A DNA stretch of 64,000 bases from Asticcacaulis sp. (GCA_024707255.1 JANQAC010000001.1:1426001-1490000); one strand, 5' to 3'. Counted from the stretch's first letter, positions 1 through 10,133 are shown. Notes: generated by a model not told the origin, from the letters alone. Made by a program: numbers and translations.

Positions 1-401
1 TGGATATGACCAGTTACAGACCAAACGACATAATGCGGCCCAAATGGATCATTAACATCTCCAACGACGCCTGGTTCGGCCCGACGACAGGACCGGTGCA
101 GCACCTCAACCTCGCCAGCTTCCGCGCCATTGAGGAAGGGCTGCCCATGATTCGATCAACCCCCACGGGAATATCGGGCGTTATAGATCCCCTGGGAAGA
201 GTTGTTCCGGGCACGGCAATAGGTTTAGGTGTAGCGGGATACATGGACGTAACTTTACCAGGCGAGGCAAATGTTACCGCTTTTGCACAACAGAGGTATG
301 TTTATCCTGTGTTTGCTATCATGCTTTGCTTGAGCCTGATTGTTTTTAGCGGGACTTTTTCTGTCGGAAACCGGCCTTTATCTGCGAAAAAACGGGCCTG
401 A
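1..401 (+). CDS. lnt: Apolipoprotein N-acyltransferase, C-terminal fragment
   Basis: The gene enters from the left edge, so only about 132 C-terminal residues are present. They contain the Lnt/nitrilase-fold segment NISNDAWFG followed by QHL and RAIEEGLPMIRSTPTGIS, which matches the end of the amidase-like periplasmic domain, and then a final transmembrane helix (about residues 98-118) and a short basic tail. Lnt N-acylates the diacylglyceryl-cysteine of lipoproteins in the inner membrane. Position upstream of an XRE regulator and metK is the usual Caulobacterales context. The ATG at position 6 is probably internal, because the coding frame is open to the window edge. Confidence 0.85.
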   Translation, partial: DMTSYRPNDIMRPKWIINISNDAWFGPTTGPVQHLNLASFRAIEEGLPMIRSTPTGISGVIDPLGRVVPGTAIGLGVAGYMDVTLPGEANVTAFAQQRYVYPVFAIMLCLSLIVFSGTFSVGNRPLSAKKRA

Positions 402-508
402 TTGCAAAAAGATGTAGCCCAAAGTGAACAGTTTCGCTATGCGCTAGCGTATAATATACAGTTTGGCCGGTCTTCCCCATCGGCCAGGTAAAAAGTAAGA
501 GGCTTAAG

Positions 509-928
509 TTGGACGATAATTTGAAGGCTGAACGCGGCCCGAACCCCGTCGATCTGCACGTCGGCGCCCGCGTCAGAATGCGCCGCAAGTTCCTGGGCAT
601 GAGCCAGGAAGGCCTTGCCGAGACCATCGCACTAACATTCCAGCAGGTGCAGAAGTATGAGCGCGGCTCCAACCGTATCAGCGCCTCGAAGCTTTGGGAA
701 ATTGCCAAGGCCCTCAAGGCGCCGGTGGCCTATTTCTTTGAAGGCTATGGTGAAAATGAAGCGGTCGAGGGCTTCTCGGAATCGGAATCCGAACAGTTCG
801 TTCATGGTTTCCTGATGACGACCGAGGGCATCGAACTGGCCGAAGCCTTTCCGCGCATCAAAAACGCCAAGCACCGCCGCCGCATCCTCGAACTGGTGCG
901 CAGCCTCGCCGAAGACGACGACGCGTAA
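509..928 (+). CDS. XRE-family HTH transcriptional regulator upstream of metK
   Basis: A 139-residue protein with a Cro/CI helix-turn-helix at about residues 18-75 (VRMRRKFLGMSQEGLA and TFQQVQKYERGSNRIS are characteristic) and a C-terminal helical region that may dimerise. The start is TTG, chosen because it lies behind AAGAGG and no ATG exists upstream in frame. A TATAAT element is visible at 450-455, with no good -35 match. Two more members of the same subfamily occur at 52495-52887 and 53581-54036. Target genes cannot be read from the sequence. The conserved position before metK suggests a housekeeping role rather than phage origin. Confidence 0.85.
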   Translation: MDDNLKAERGPNPVDLHVGARVRMRRKFLGMSQEGLAETIALTFQQVQKYERGSNRISASKLWEIAKALKAPVAYFFEGYGENEAVEGFSESESEQFVHGFLMTTEGIELAEAFPRIKNAKHRRRILELVRSLAEDDDA

Positions 929-956
929 GCTGTCGGTTTGGAACTGCCAGATGAAC

Positions 957-990
957 AAGGCCCCGCTTTTCCGGAAGCGGGGCCTTTTTT
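957..990 (+). terminator. Rho-independent terminator after the XRE regulator
   Basis: A GC-rich stem (AAGGCCCCGCTT pairing with AAGCGGGGCCTT, loop TTCCGG) runs directly into a T-run. It separates the regulator from the metK promoter region. Confidence 0.9.
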
Positions 991-1039
991 GTCCGAAACA
1001 GACGGGCGTCACAGGACAATATTTAAAAAGACGCTTGAT

Positions 1040-1061
1040 CATATAAACATATCTTTATATG
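1040..1061. promoter_or_regulatory. Palindromic operator upstream of metK (SahR/ArsR-like)
   Basis: A 22-bp inverted repeat whose half-sites CATATAAACAT and ATCTTTATATG match at 10 of 11 positions. It ends 40 bp before the metK ATG. ArsR-family SahR regulators control SAM-cycle genes in Proteobacteria through AT-rich palindromes of this general kind, which is why I suggest SahR. The assignment rests on my memory of the motif and on position. No regulator gene is adjacent. Confidence 0.55.
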
Positions 1062-1101
1062 GTTATGAGGAATGCGAAAGCCTTGCTGAAAGTTCCGAAC
1101 C

Positions 1102-2275
1102 ATGCGCCCCAACTATATCTTCACCAGCGAAAGTGTCTCCGAAGGCCATCCCGACAAGGTTGCCGACCGTATTTCGGACGTCGTGGTCGATGCCTTTCTG
1201 GCGCGTGATCCGGAAGCGCGCGTGGCGTGTGAAACCCTGGTAACGACCAATCGTATCGTTCTGGCGGGTGAGGTACGCGCCGGCGATGACCAGATCGAGG
1301 AGATCATTGGCGGCCTGGAAGAAAAAGGTGCGCCATGCCGTCAAGGATATCGGCTACGCGCAGAAGGGCTTCCACTGGGCCATGGCTGACTATGCCTGCC
1401 ACCTGCACGCCCAGTCGGCCGATATCGCCCAGGGTGTCGATTCCGGCGACAACAAGGACGAAGGCGCCGGCGACCAGGGCATCATGTTCGGTTACGCGAC
1501 GGACGAAACCGAGGAACTGACCCCTGCCCCGCTGCAATGGTCGCACAATATCCTGCGCCGCCTGGCCCAGGCCCGTCACGCCGGCGAACATCGCCTGGAG
1601 CCGGATGCCAAAAGCCAGGTGACCGTCCAGTATGAAAACGGCGTGCCGTCGCGCATCCTGAAGATCCTTGTCTCGCACCAGCATCAGGACGGCCTGACAC
1701 CTTCGGATGTCGAAGCGATTATCAAGCCCTATGCCCTTGAAGTCCTGCCCACCGGCATGGTGACGGCCGATACCGAGTGGCTGGTCAATCCGACCGGCAA
1801 TTTCGTCATCGGCGGCCCGGATGGCGACGCCGGCCTGACCGGACGCAAGATCATCGTCGATACCTATGGCGGTGCGGCCCCCCATGGCGGCGGCGCCTTT
1901 TCCGGCAAGGATCCGACCAAGGTCGATCGCTCGGCCGCCTATGCCCTGCGCTATCTGGCGAAGAACGTCGTGGCCGCCGGCCTGGCCAAGAAGTGTACCC
2001 TGCAGGTGTCCTACGCCATCGGGGTGTCGCGGCCGTTATCCTTCTATGTCGATACCCACGGTACCGGACAGGTTTCGGAGGAAAAACTGGAGGAAATCCT
2101 GCCGGAGCTGATCGGCGGCCTGACTCCGAAATCGATCCGCCTGCACCTCGGTCTCAACAAGCCAATCTATGAGCGCACCACGGCCTATGGTCACTTCGGC
2201 CAGAAGCCCGATGCCGATGGCGGTTTCTCCTGGGAAAATACCGATCTGGTCGAGGCGCTCAAAGGCGCATTCTGA
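1102..2275 (+). CDS. metK: S-adenosylmethionine synthase (frameshifted in this sequence)
   Basis: Makes S-adenosylmethionine from ATP and methionine in the cytosol. The N-terminal signature [19 protein letters not shown], then [12 protein letters not shown] and the C-terminal [19 protein letters not shown] are all present. The frame breaks at 1321-1328: the first frame runs to IIGGLEEK and the second resumes with [17 protein letters not shown]. Removing one base from the A5-GG run restores a 390-residue protein, close to family length. Because metK is essential, a sequence error is more likely than a real mutation. A 22-bp palindrome upstream suggests repression linked to the SAM cycle. The gene is followed by trmB, itself a SAM-using methyltransferase. 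Confidence 0.93.
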
Positions 2276-2300
2276 TCAATTCACTTTGGCAAAAAGAACG

Positions 2301-2335
2301 GAGGGGGTTATACGGCGCCGTATAATCTCCTCTTT
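2301..2335 (+). terminator. Palindromic hairpin between metK and trmB
   Basis: It contains a perfect 18-bp palindrome, TTATACGGCGCCGTATAA (2308-2325), flanked by GGAGG-like and TCTCCTC arms and followed by TTTT. This can form an intrinsic terminator or attenuator. The palindromic core could alternatively be a protein-binding site. Confidence 0.55.
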
Positions 2336-2350
2336 TGCGTTCAGAGTTAA

Positions 2351-3037
2351 ATGTCCGAAAAAAATACACCGCCTGCCGAATGGGGCCCGATGCGCTCTTT
2401 CGGACGGATCAAGTCGCGTAAGCTGAAACCGCAGCAGGCGAGCCTGTTCGATACCCTGCTGCCCCGGATCGAGGCGACCGACGCGAATGTGAAGGCCGCC
2501 CTGACCTCCGGCCGTGACCTGTGGCTGGAAATCGGTTTCGGCGGCGGTGAGCATCTGGCGGCCCAGGCGGCCCGAAATCCGGCTGTCACCCAGATTGGCT
2601 GCGAACCCTTCCTCAATGGCGTCGGCTCAGCTTTGCGCCATATCGCGGACGGGGATCTGAAAAACGTGCTGATCCTGCCGGGTGACGCGCGGCCCCTGCT
2701 CGATAGCCTGCCGGAAGCGTCCTTGAGCCGCATCTTTATCCTGTTCGCCGATCCGTGGCCGAAGGCGCGGCACAACAAGCGCCGGTTTATCCAGCCGGAA
2801 ACCATTGCCGCCTTCGCGCGCGCGCTGAAACCCGGCGGCACGGTGCGTTTCGCCACCGATTGGGCCGATTATGCCGACTGGGCGTTGGAACGCTTCCTGG
2901 CCAGTCCGGATTTCAACTGGCCGGCGCAATCGCAATCCGACTGGAATACGCCGCCCGCCGATCATGTCACCACGCGTTATGAGACCAAGGAACTGGGCGA
3001 CTGCAAGCCGGTGTTTTTCGATTTCGTGCGCAAATAG
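2351..3037 (+). CDS. trmB: tRNA (guanine-N7-)-methyltransferase
   Basis: A 228-residue class I SAM-dependent methyltransferase that forms m7G46 in tRNA. The SAM-binding loop is WLEIGFGGGEHL (about residues 57-68). The family signature FADPWPKARHNKRRF and the late TRYETKE motif are present. Length is normal. It lies directly downstream of metK, which supplies its cofactor, although the hairpin between them argues against simple read-through. Confidence 0.95.
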   Translation: MSEKNTPPAEWGPMRSFGRIKSRKLKPQQASLFDTLLPRIEATDANVKAALTSGRDLWLEIGFGGGEHLAAQAARNPAVTQIGCEPFLNGVGSALRHIADGDLKNVLILPGDARPLLDSLPEASLSRIFILFADPWPKARHNKRRFIQPETIAAFARALKPGGTVRFATDWADYADWALERFLASPDFNWPAQSQSDWNTPPADHVTTRYETKELGDCKPVFFDFVRK

Positions 3038-3122
3038 TCATCTTCACAACCGTGTGATGTGCCCTCTGGTCAAACGGTCTGAATTAGGACATGGTTAATG
3101 TTCTTAACCGGGGGGCGTGTGT

Positions 3123-3722
3123 ATGGAGCGGTTGCATAAGGTATCGGCGGGCTTCGTCTTCGCCTTTCTGTGCCTGCATTTTGCCAATCATTTTGTCGGT
3201 CTGCTGGGCATCGGGGCCCATGCGCAGTTCATGGATGCCGCCCGGCTGGTCTACCGCCATCCGGTGGTTGAAATGGCGGTCATGCTGGCCTTTTTCGTGC
3301 AGATTCTGACGGGCATCTCGCTGATGATCGAAATCTGGGCGCAGAAAAAGGATTTCATCCACCAGCTTCAGGCGGCGTCCGGCCTGGTCATGGTGATCTT
3401 CATCCTCGTCCATGTCGGTGTGATCGCCGTTGCGCGCATGGTTTTCAATCTCGACACCAATTTCGAATTTGCGGCGGCCACCTTTGCGCCGCCCCTGACC
3501 TATGCCGCCTATGGGTTTTATGGCGCCGGGGTCTTTGCGCTGTTTGTCCACTTCGGCTGCATTCTCTATGACGTCTTCAAGAAGACCAGCAAGCCGGTCG
3601 GCGGGCTGCTGCTGATCGCCACGCTGGGGGTGGGTAGCTATGCCACTTACCTCCTGCTGCTGATGTATTCCGGCCATCTGTATCCGGTCACCATTCCGGA
3701 TGCCTACCAGCACCTGTTTTAA
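3123..3722 (+). CDS. Multi-pass membrane protein, cytochrome-b/SdhC-like
   Basis: About 199 residues with five hydrophobic segments (near residues 8-28, 45-70, 82-107, 125-145 and 155-180). Histidines in the first helices (RLHKVSAGF, LHFANHF, YRHPVVE) resemble haem-ligating positions of the succinate dehydrogenase/fumarate reductase membrane-anchor superfamily. No catalytic sdhA or sdhB genes are nearby, so it is unlikely to be the true Sdh anchor. The ATG at 3123 is preferred because a G-rich stretch (CCGGGGGGCG) precedes it; a GTG at 3117 is the alternative. Function unknown. Confidence 0.65.
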   Translation: MERLHKVSAGFVFAFLCLHFANHFVGLLGIGAHAQFMDAARLVYRHPVVEMAVMLAFFVQILTGISLMIEIWAQKKDFIHQLQAASGLVMVIFILVHVGVIAVARMVFNLDTNFEFAAATFAPPLTYAAYGFYGAGVFALFVHFGCILYDVFKKTSKPVGGLLLIATLGVGSYATYLLLLMYSGHLYPVTIPDAYQHLF

Positions 3723-3729
3723 ATTCTCC

Positions 3730-3758
3730 TTGGCAAAATAAAAAAGCGGGCCTATATA
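3730..3758 (+). promoter_or_regulatory. Sigma-70-like promoter of the rimP-nusA-infB operon
   Basis: TTGGCA (3730-3735) and TATATA (3753-3758) are separated by exactly 17 bp. The pair lies just upstream of a leader hairpin and rimP, the position expected for the operon's main promoter. Confidence 0.6.
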
Positions 3759-3791
3759 GCTTGCCAACATGACCGATTGCCGAAAGGCGAC

Positions 3792-3822
3792 GGCGGCGGC
3801 CACAGAGCCTGCCGCCTTTTTT
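3792..3822 (+). terminator. Leader hairpin with T-run ahead of rimP (attenuator candidate)
   Basis: GGCGGCGGC pairs with GCC-T-GCCGCC across CACAGA and is followed immediately by six T residues. It is transcribed from the promoter at 3730-3758 before rimP translation begins, so it fits a premature terminator controlling the operon. NusA, encoded downstream, could act on it, but that is inference. Confidence 0.55.
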
Positions 3823-3840
3823 ATTGCTTTAGAGACCCCA

Positions 3841-4458
3841 TTGCGCGCCAAGACGACTGAAGAACGCAAGCTGCTGGAAGCCTTCGACCCCATCGCCGAA
3901 GCGCTGGAGCTGGATATCGTGCGCGTGCGCCTGCAGGGGTCGCGTGAGCCCGGCGGTTCGCGCTTCCTGCAGATCATGGCTGAGCGCAAGTCGGATGGCG
4001 ACATCAATGTCACCCAGTGCGCCCGTCTGTCGCGCGCCATCTCGGCCTATGTCGATGAGGTCGATCCGATCCCCGGTGAATTCACGCTTGAAGTGTCATC
4101 GCCCGGTATCGATCGCCCCTTGACGCGCCTCAAGGATTTCGAAACCTACGAGGGTCTGGAAGCCCGTATCGAGCTGGATCGCCTGGCTGAAGGTCGCAAG
4201 CGTTTCCGCGGCATCCTGGCCGGTATCGAGGATGACCATATCGCCATCGACCTCGAAGGCGAGGAAGAGACCGCGCTGATCCCGTTCGACTGGGTGGTTG
4301 ACGCCAAGCTGATCCTTAATGACGAGCTTCTGAAACGTGGTGCCGAGGCAAAGGCGGCGCGCGGTGAGGAAGACGACGAAGAAGATGAAGATTTTGACGA
4401 CGCCGATTTCGATGATGAAGACGATCTCGATGATGACGCCGCTAATGACGACAAATAA
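3841..4458 (+). CDS. rimP: Ribosome maturation factor RimP
   Basis: Needed for 30S maturation. The conserved RimP core is clear: [41 protein letters not shown] and [18 protein letters not shown] at 3841 is preferred as start because the upstream ATG at 3769 would translate through the leader hairpin, and RimP proteins usually begin only a few residues before the LLEAFDP-like segment. An AGAGA element precedes it. The protein ends in an unusual tail of about 30 almost purely acidic residues. It is the first gene of the nusA operon. Confidence 0.85.
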   Translation: MRAKTTEERKLLEAFDPIAEALELDIVRVRLQGSREPGGSRFLQIMAERKSDGDINVTQCARLSRAISAYVDEVDPIPGEFTLEVSSPGIDRPLTRLKDFETYEGLEARIELDRLAEGRKRFRGILAGIEDDHIAIDLEGEEETALIPFDWVVDAKLILNDELLKRGAEAKAARGEEDDEEDEDFDDADFDDEDDLDDDAANDDK

Positions 4459-4478
4459 ATAAACAGAAGGACTCACCA

Positions 4479-6129
4479 ATGAGCTTCACCGGAATCAGCG
4501 CCAACCGCCAGGAACTGCTGCAGATCGCAGAGGCCGTGGCGCGTGAAAAGTCGATCGACAAGACCGTGGTCATCGCCTCCATCGAGGAAGCGATCCAGAA
4601 GGCCGCCCGTTCGCGTTATGGCGCCGAGCACGACATCCGCGTCTATATCGATCCGCGCACCGGCGAAATGACCATCACCCGTCACATCACCGTGGTGCCG
4701 GATGAGGAACTGGAAAACGAATACGCCCAGAAGACCCTGACCGAAGCCCTGCGCGACGACAAGGAAGCCTTCGCCGGCAAGGAATATTCCGAAGTTCTGC
4801 CGCCGTTCGAACTGGGCCGCGTCCAGACCCAGATGGCCCGCCAGGTGGTGACGCACAAGGTGCGTGAAGCCGAGCGTGAAAAGCAGTATGACGAATACAA
4901 GGACCGCGTCGGCGAAATCGTCAATGGCACCGTCCGCCGCGTCGAATACGGCAATGTCATCGTGGATCTCGGCAAGGGCGAAGGCATCATGCGCCGCGAC
5001 CAGTCGATCCCGCGCGAAGCCTTCCAGGTCAATGACCGCATCCGCGCCTATATCTATGATGTGCGCCGCGAGACCAAGGGGCCGCAGATCATGCTGTCGC
5101 GCGCTCACGGTGGCTTCATGGCCAAGCTGTTCGCGCAGGAAGTGCCGGAAATCTATGACGGCGTGATCGAGATCAAGTCGGTGTCGCGTGATCCGGGGTC
5201 GCGCGCCAAGATGGCCGTGCTGTCGAACGATAACTCGATCGATCCGGTTGGCGCCTGTGTGGGTATGCGTGGTTCGCGCGTCCAGGCCGTTGTGGCCGAA
5301 CTGCAAAACGAAAAGATCGACATCATTCAGTGGTCGCCCGATGAAGCCACCTTCATCGTCAACGCTCTGGCCCCGGCCGAAGTTTCCAAGGTCGTGCTCG
5401 ACGAAGAAGAGGACCGCGTCGAAGTGGTGGTGCCTGACGAACAGTTGTCGCTGGCCATCGGCCGCCGCGGCCAGAACGTTCGCCTGGCTTCGCAACTGAC
5501 CGGCTGGCAGGTCGATATCATCACCGAGTCGCAGGACAGTGAGCGCCGTCAGAAGGAATTCGCCGAGCGCACCGCCCTCTTCGAGGAAGCGCTCGATGTC
5601 GATGAAGTCATCGCGCAGCTTCTGGTCACCGAAGGCTTCAGCTCGATCGAAGACCTGGCTTTCGTCGATGAAAACGAAATCGCCGTCATCGAAGGTTTCG
5701 ACGAGGAGACCGCTTCCGAACTTCAGGCCCGCGCTCGTGACTATCTCGAACGCGAAGCCACCGAGCAGGACAACAAGCGCAAGGAGCTGGGCGTCGAGGA
5801 CGGCGTGCTGGACATCGAGGGCGTTACCCTGCCGATGGCGGTTGCCCTCGGTCAGGCCGGCGTCAAGACGATCGAAGACCTGGCCGACCTGGCGACCGAT
5901 GAAATCCGTGGCGGCTTCGAGCAAAAGGGCGGCGAGCGCGTGCGCGTCCCCGGCGCCCCTGGAATCGTTCAACCTGTCGGTGGCCGATGCCGAGGCCCTG
6001 ATCCTCAATGCCCGCGTTGCCGCCGGCTGGATCGAGGCTCCGGTTGTCGAGGAGGCCGAGGAAGAGGCTTACGAGGAAGCCGGTGCATTTGCTGAGGAGG
6101 GCGAAAATGTCGCCGACTCCGAGCAATGA
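4479..6129 (+). CDS. nusA: Transcription termination/antitermination factor NusA (frameshifted)
   Basis: NusA binds RNA polymerase and modulates pausing and termination. Visible are the N-terminal polymerase-binding domain, an S1 domain (about 130-200, [20 protein letters not shown]), two KH domains ([36 protein letters not shown]) and C-terminal helix-hairpin-helix repeats ([14 protein letters not shown]). The frame shifts at CCCC, 5956-5959: removing one C joins GERVRVPGA to [27 protein letters not shown] and gives 549 residues. The start has GAAGGA eight bases upstream. The 3' end overlaps ylxR. Confidence 0.93.
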
Positions 6130-6804
6130 GCCCGCGCTTTTAACCGACATTGACGACGCTCTGGTCCTTGGCGAAACCGCCAGGGCCTTCCCATGCGCCG
6201 TGATATTGCCAGCGGTGAGACTGTCCCCACGGACGGTCTCATTCGCTTCGTCGTGTCTCCGGAAGGGATGCTGACGCCGGATATCGCCCACAAGCTGCCG
6301 GGTCGCGGCTTGTGGATCGCCTCCGAACGCGATGCCCTTGAAATCGCGCTGAAAAAGAACATATTCAGTCGGGCGGCCAAGCGACAGGTCAAGGCCGAGC
6401 CCAATCTCATTCCTCTGGTGCATGATCTGCTGCGCCGCCGCTGCCTCGATCTTCTCGGTCTGGCCCGGCGTGAGGGCGGGATCGTCAATGGCTTCGAAAA
6501 AGCGCTGGCCGCCGTCAAGTCGGGCAAGGCTGGCTGGATCATCGAGGCTTCGGATGGTGCGGAAGACGGCCGCCGGCGCATTTTATACGCCGGCAGCCAG
6601 CAAACCCCCTCGCCAAACGTCTGCGGAAGCTTTAGTAACGCCGAATTAAGTTTGGCTTTGGGCACAGAAAATGCCATACACGTCGCACTCCTGTCGGGGC
6701 GGCGCGTGCAGCGTTGGTCTTTGGAAATGAAAAGACTGTCGGGCTTCGAACCCCTGGTGCCGGAAGGCTGGGTAAGAAGGCCGGAGCCCGAAACGCCCGG
6801 TTAG
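6107..6804 (+). CDS. YlxR (DUF448)/L7Ae-like RNA-binding protein
   Basis: A conserved nusA-infB operon member. The N-terminal YlxR domain reads RRDIASGE, LIRFVVSPEG and KLPGRGLWIASERDAL. The C-terminal half resembles an L7Ae-type fold (RRCLDLLGLARREGG, GFEKALAAVKSGKAG). The ATG at 6107 has a near-perfect GAGGAGGG six bases before it and overlaps nusA, but its frame must shift before 6193. A missing C in the run at about 6190-6192 would give one protein of 232 residues. The alternative is an ATG start at 6193 with no ribosome-binding site and a protein of 203 residues. Confidence 0.8.
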
Positions 6805-6983
6805 TATCGGGCAAGAGACTGTGAGTGTTGGTTCTTCTGCCCTGACTGTATACGGCCACGGTAATGATCGAGCGCTCGTGACGCGGACGGCTGATTTCTG
6901 ATCGGGCGCCCGAATGACGATATTATTGAAACAGAAGTCCGGCACTCGGGTCAGGCTTCGCAAAAGGTTAGTAGACAAGCCGG

Positions 6984-9900
6984 ATGAGCGACGGAAAAGA
7001 CGACAAGAACAACGACCAGCCTGCCAATCGTGAGCGCGCGCCGCTGACGCTGAAGCCGCGTGTCGGTGGCAATGTTTCGACAGGTACGGTCAAGCAAAGC
7101 TTCAGCCATGGCCGTTCCAAGACGGTGGTGGTGGAAACCAAGCGCCGCATCGGCGCCCCGCCTGCCGGCGCGGGAACCGGTCATGTGCGTCCTGCCGCGC
7201 CTGAAATCAACCGTCCGCAACAGTCCCAGGCGTCCCGTCCGGCGCAAGGCGCCCCGCGTCCGCAAGGCGGCAGCGCTGGCGGTTTGCGTCAGGAGGAGCA
7301 GGAAGCGCGTCAGCGCGCTATTGCCGCCGCGCTAGCCGATCAGGAACGCAAGGCCGCCGAAGCGCGGGCCGCCGCGGCCCGTGCCGAAGCCGCTAAACCG
7401 GCGCCGGTTGTCCCGCAGGCGCCCCAGCCGGCCGCCCCGGCCGCAGACGCAACCCCGCGTGCCTCTGAGCCGGCGGCCGTGACACCCCAGGCGCCGCAAC
7501 CCGCACCCGCCGCGCCGGCCCCGCAGCAACCGGCTTTCCGCAACGAGCGCGCCCCGCGTTATGACCAGCGGGCAGAGCGTCCGCAACAGGGCCAGCGTTC
7601 CGACGCGCCGCGCGGCGAGCGCACGCCCTATCCGTCACGCGATCCGAATACCTCGCGGCCGCCTTATCCGCCCAGAGACGGACAACGTGACGGTCAACGC
7701 GAAGGCCAACGTGATGGCGCCCCGCGCGGCGATCGTCCCTATACACCGCGTGATCCGAATGCGCCGCGCACCCCGCGCGATCCCAATCGTCCGTTCACGC
7801 CGCGTGATCCCAACGCCCCGCGTACCCCGCGTGACCCGAATGCGCCGCGTGCCGAACGCGGCGAAACGGTGCGATACAACGTTAATTCGCCGCGCCCGCC
7901 GCGTCCTGGTCAGGGCGTTTCCGCCAATGCGCCCGCCACGCCGGAAGTCGATCGTATCCGTTCGTCGCGTGGCGCCACGGGCATGGCCGGCAAGGCGCTC
8001 GATACCCGCAAGACGGATGACGATGATCGCGGCACCAAGCGCGGCAAAGCCGGGGCACCGGTCAAGGCCGTGTCGCAGACCCGTGGCGAGCCCAAGCGCC
8101 GCGAAGGCCGCCTGACCCTTCAGGCCGTTGTCGGTGACGACGAGGGCACCGCCGACCGGATGCGCTCGCTGGCCTCGGTGCGCCGCGCCCGCGAACGTGA
8201 ACGCGAAAAGCGCAAGGGCCATACCACGGAGCAGGCGCGCGTCTCCCGCGAAGTGGTCATCCCTGACATCATCACCGTGCAGGAACTGTCCAACCGTATG
8301 GCCGTCCGTGCCGTCGACATCATCAAGTTCCTGATGCGCCAGGGCATGATGCTTAAGATCAACGACGTGATCGATACCGATACCGCCGAGCTGGTGGCTT
8401 CGGAATTCGGCCACACCGTCAAGCGCGTGTCGGAATCCGACGTTCTGGAAGGCTTCATCGACGCCGAGGATCATTCGGACGACACCGCGCCGCGTCCGCC
8501 GGTCGTGGCCGTCATGGGTCACGTCGACCACGGCAAGACCTCGCTGCTTGATGCGCTGCGCAAGGCGGATGTCGCCTCCGGCGAAGCCGGCGGCATCACC
8601 CAGCATATCGGCGCCTACCAGGTTCGCCTGCCTTCGGGCGACAAGGTGACCTTCCTCGATACGCCGGGCCACGCTGCCTTCTCGGCCATGCGTGCCCGCG
8701 GTGCCAATGTCACGGATATCGTGGTGCTGGTCGTGGCGGCGGATGACGGCGTCATGCCGCAGACGATCGAAGCCATCAACCACGCCCGCGCCGCCAAGAC
8801 GCCGATGATCGTGGCGATCAACAAGATCGACAAGCCGGGCGCCAAGCCGCAGAACATCATCAACGAACTGCTCCAGCACGAAGTGGTGGTGGAAAGCCTC
8901 GGCGGCGACACCCAGGTGGTCGAGGTTTCGGCCAAGACCAAGCAGGGCCTTGATCAACTGATCGAAGCCATCCTGCTCCAGGCCGAGGTGCTTGACCTGC
9001 GCGCCAATCCGGATCGCACGGCCGAGGGCATTGTCATCGAATCCAAGCTCGACAAGGGCCGGGGTCCGGTGGCTACCGTCCTGGTCAAGCGCGGCACCCT
9101 GAAGCGCGGCGATATCCTGGTCGCCGGTTCGAGCTTCGGCCGCGTCCGTGCCCTGATCAATGAGCGCAATGAGCAACTGAGCGAAGCCGGTCCTTCGGAA
9201 CCTGTGGAAGTGCTGGGGCTCGATGGCGCACCGGAGCCGGGTGAAGCCTTTGCCGTGGTGGAAAATGACGCGCGCGCCCGTGAAATCACGGAATACCGCG
9301 AACGTGTCCGCCGCGAAAAAGACCGTCGCTCCGGTCGGCGCTGTCTCGCTCACCGACATGATGAGCAAGCTGGCCGACAAGAAGGTCAAGGAGCTGCCGC
9401 TCATCATCAAGTCGGACGTGCAGGGGTCTGGTGAAGCCATTGTCGGCTCGCTGGAAAAGCTGGCCACCGATGAGGTCCGGGCGCGGATCATCCATTCGGC
9501 TGCTGGCGCCATCACCGAATCCGACGTGCAACTGGCCAAGGGCTCGGGCGCGCCGATCATCGGCTTCAACGTTCGTGCCGGCAAGCAGGCGCGTGACCTG
9601 GCCGAGCGCGAAGGTGTCGAAATCCGCTACTATTCGATCATCTATGACCTGATCGACGACATCAAGGGTGTGCTGTCGGGCATGTTGGCGCCGATCCAGC
9701 GTGAAACCTTCCTCGGCAATGCCGAAATCCTCGAAGTCTTCGATATTTCGAAGGTCGGCAAGGTGGCGGGTTGTATCGTCAAGGAAGGCAAGATGCAGAA
9801 GGGCGCGCGTATCCGTATCCTGCGCGACGACGTCGTCATCCAGGAAATGGGTATCCTGTCGACGCTCAAGCGCTTCAAGGACGAGGTCAACGAGGTGCAG

Positions 9901-10002
9901 GTGTCGCAGGAATGCGGCATGGCCTTCAACGGCTTCCAGGACCTCAAGAAGGGCGATTTCATCGAATGCTTCACGGTCGAGGAAATCAAGCGCACGCTCT
10001 AA
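6984..10002 (+). CDS. infB: Translation initiation factor IF-2 (frameshifted)
   Basis: IF-2 places fMet-tRNA on the 30S subunit. A long basic, proline/arginine/alanine-rich N-terminal region (about residues 1-400) precedes the conserved IF2_N motif and the GTPase domain, with G1 [13 protein letters not shown]3 DTPGH and G4 NKID. Domains II-IV follow. The frame breaks at A5, 9316-9320: removing one A joins [10 protein letters not shown] to [21 protein letters not shown] and gives 1005 residues. The N-terminal region holds four tandem nine-residue repeats. A strong terminator follows. Confidence 0.95.
7746..7853 (+). repeat. Four tandem 27-bp repeats inside infB
   Basis: Four consecutive in-frame units encode [27 protein letters not shown] and PRDPNAPRA. 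They sit in the disordered N-terminal part of IF-2 and probably arose by local duplication. A related [14 protein letters not shown] stretch lies just upstream. Confidence 0.85.
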
Positions 10003-10017
10003 TCTTTTAAAACGCTT

Positions 10018-10050
10018 TTGGCCCGGATCATTCCGGGCCAAATTCGTTTT
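10018..10050 (+). terminator. Rho-independent terminator after infB
   Basis: The stem TTGGCCCGGA / TCCGGGCCAA with a TCAT loop is followed by a T-rich stretch. It closes the rimP-infB operon. Confidence 0.85.
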
Positions 10051-10133
10051 AAGGGTTAGGTGTTTGTTTTCATTCCTGATGTGTTATGGGGTGTGGGGTC
10101 TGTGACCCCCATCTTCTTTTAGAAACCCTGGCT

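Noticed and set aside
3123..3722. Genuine SdhC subunit of succinate dehydrogenase
   Set aside because: Only superfamily-level resemblance and no sdhA, sdhB or sdhD nearby.
4473..6008. A 511-codon minus-strand frame opposite nusA
   Set aside because: Shadow of nusA codon bias, without any family signature.
1321..9320. Programmed or slippery frameshifting at A5 runs in metK and infB
   Set aside because: Five A residues are too short for transcriptional slippage, and breaks occur in many unrelated genes in both directions, which fits sequence error better.
7635..9584. A 649-codon minus-strand frame opposite infB
   Set aside because: Mirror of the highly biased infB codons; no start signal or domain, and infB is certain.
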